Below are positions 6,550-7,620 of a stretch of DNA of 7,620 nt, piece after piece. The notes under the pieces are model-generated. The model was given only the letters and a program-made list of their open reading frames with translations, was not told the origin of the DNA and did not search any database. The position numbers and the translations under genes were made by a program. Source of the stretch: Clostridiales bacterium UBA1389 (GTDB taxonomy: Bacteria; Bacillota; Clostridia; Oscillospirales; CAG-382); the NCBI GenBank assembly GCA_002305335.1, contig DBQR01000028.1, positions 12,983-20,602 of the forward strand. The letters are read 5' to 3'. How positions within the stretch are numbered: the stretch's first letter is position 1; every line of letters starts with the position of its first letter.

Positions 6550-7620
6550 TTAAAAAAGCGTAAGCTGGTTGGTTTCGGGGAGATTGCCCATACAGCCGTT
6601 ATCCCGCAGGGAGTCAAGAAGGGTTTTGGAAATCCCCGAAAGGCTTTTTAATTCCTCCACGGTGTTTATCCCCGTCTTCACCGCTTCGTAGATATTCTGA
6701 GCGGCGGTTACCCCAAGGCCGTTCAAGGCGATAAGGGGGAGCCTGATTTTCCCGTTTTCGGGGACAAAGGCGGTGGCTTGTGACTTGAATATGTCAATGG
6801 GGAGGAAGGCTACCCCCCTTGAATACATTTCGTTTACTATCTGAAGGCAGGTGTAAACGTCCTCGTCCTTCTGGGTGGGGTTTTCAAGGCTTTTATACTT
6901 ATCAAGGGTTTTTCGAATTTCGTTTTTCGGCTTCATTACAAGACTGTAATCCATCCCGTCAGGACGGGCGGAAAAGTAGGAAGCGTAAAATTCCACCGGA
7001 TAATACACCTTGAACCAGGCAAGGCGGAGGGCGGAAATAACGTAGGCCGCGGCGTGGGCTTTGGGGAACATGTATTTTATTTTACGGCAGGAGTCGATGT
7101 ACCATTCGGGGACCCCGTGGGCTAACATTTCCGCCTCCTGGGTTTCGGTTACCCCCTTGCCCTTACGCACCGATTCCATTATTTTAAAGGCAGAGGAGGA
7201 TTCCAGCCCCTTCTGAAGCAGGTAAAGCATTATTGAGTCCCGGGTACCGATAATGGTGTCGATGGTGCAGGTGCCGCTTTTTATAAGCTCCTCCCCGTTG
7301 CCCAGCCATATTCCGGTGCCGTGGGAAAGGCCGGAAATCTGAACAAGGTCGGAAAAGCATTTGGGCTTAGCCGCCACCATCATTCCCCGGACATAGGAGG
7401 TTCCCATTTCGGGAAGTCCCAAAGTGCCGGTATCGCAGTCGATATCCTCCAGCGTAACCCCCAAAACCCCGGGGGAGGTAAATAAACTCATTACTTTTAT
7501 GTCGTTCATGGGGACGGTGCGGACATCGATTCCCGTATAGTCCCCCAGTACCTTATACATGGTGGGAACGTCGTGGCCTAACATATCCAGTTTAAGTATG
7601 GTTTCGTGGAGATATTCAAA
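6550..7620 (-). CDS. polC: PolC, DNA polymerase III alpha subunit, Gram-positive type (C-terminal 356 residues)
   Basis: PolC is the replicative DNA polymerase of low-GC Gram-positive bacteria. The frame is open to the right edge, so the gene starts outside the window; the Met codon at 7584 is internal. The visible part is the last quarter of a protein usually about 1440 residues long. Numbering from the edge, KLDMLGHD (10-17) contains the Asp that by position corresponds to the third palm catalytic aspartate. QISGLSHGT, KIMESVRKGKG, VPEWYIDSC and KYMFPKAHAAAYV follow, all strongly PolC-like, and distinguish it from DnaE. A helix-hairpin-helix-like ALNGLGVTAA lies in the last 80 residues. The protein ends in NQLTLF, a consensus beta-clamp binding motif at the extreme C-terminus, as in Bacillus PolC. 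The downstream PHP gene starts after 18 bp, suggesting read-through. Intact within the window; identity is very confident. Confidence 0.97.
   Translation of the reverse strand, partial: FEYLHETILKLDMLGHDVPTMYKVLGDYTGIDVRTVPMNDIKVMSLFTSPGVLGVTLEDIDCDTGTLGLPEMGTSYVRGMMVAAKPKCFSDLVQISGLSHGTGIWLGNGEELIKSGTCTIDTIIGTRDSIMLYLLQKGLESSSAFKIMESVRKGKGVTETQEAEMLAHGVPEWYIDSCRKIKYMFPKAHAAAYVISALRLAWFKVYYPVEFYASYFSARPDGMDYSLVMKPKNEIRKTLDKYKSLENPTQKDEDVYTCLQIVNEMYSRGVAFLPIDIFKSQATAFVPENGKIRLPLIALNGLGVTAAQNIYEAVKTGINTVEELKSLSGISKTLLDSLRDNGCMGNLPETNQLTLF

Noticed and set aside
6130..6651. A 173-codon plus-strand open frame opposite the PHP gene and the polC end
   Set aside because: It spans two genes of clear identity in antisense, with no recognisable domain or convincing start site.
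7582..7584. An ATG as a possible start of the gene at the right edge
   Set aside because: The frame stays open upstream to base 7620, and the residues before it (ending LKLD) belong to the conserved PolC palm, so this Met is internal.

Overview
The window suggests a chromosomal segment of an endospore-forming Firmicute, most likely a member of the Clostridia of moderate G+C content. The evidence is a Gram-positive-type PolC C-terminus, the sporulation protein SpoIIR, an AddAB (not RecBCD) repair enzyme, and purine-rich Shine-Dalgarno (SD) sites before most genes. Genus cannot be decided from the sequence; an Oscillospirales/Ruminococcaceae-like origin is only a guess from overall style.

All six genes lie on the minus strand, so transcription runs from high to low coordinates. 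First block (7620 to 4874): the C-terminal quarter of polC (start outside the window), a PHP-family histidinol-phosphatase-like gene 18 bp downstream, and ispE, whose ATG overlaps the PHP stop by 4 nt. Gap (4873 to 4610, 264 bp): the only substantial non-coding stretch. It holds several inverted repeats, a near-consensus vegetative-type promoter and a weaker sigma-F-like promoter. Second block (4609 to 1): spoIIR, addB 18 bp later, and the first 260 codons of addA, which overlaps addB by 11 nt.

The two blocks look like separate transcription units. The first combines replication (PolC), a metal-dependent phosphoesterase and the kinase step of MEP isoprenoid synthesis. The second joins the forespore-to-mother-cell signal SpoIIR to both subunits of the AddAB helicase-nuclease, which processes double-strand breaks for recombination.

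I see no mobile element, CRISPR array, tRNA, rRNA or phage gene. The genes are well conserved and intact. I did not find a clearly novel multi-gene system. The most interesting material is the regulatory gap before spoIIR-addBA and the linkage of sporulation signalling to DNA repair.
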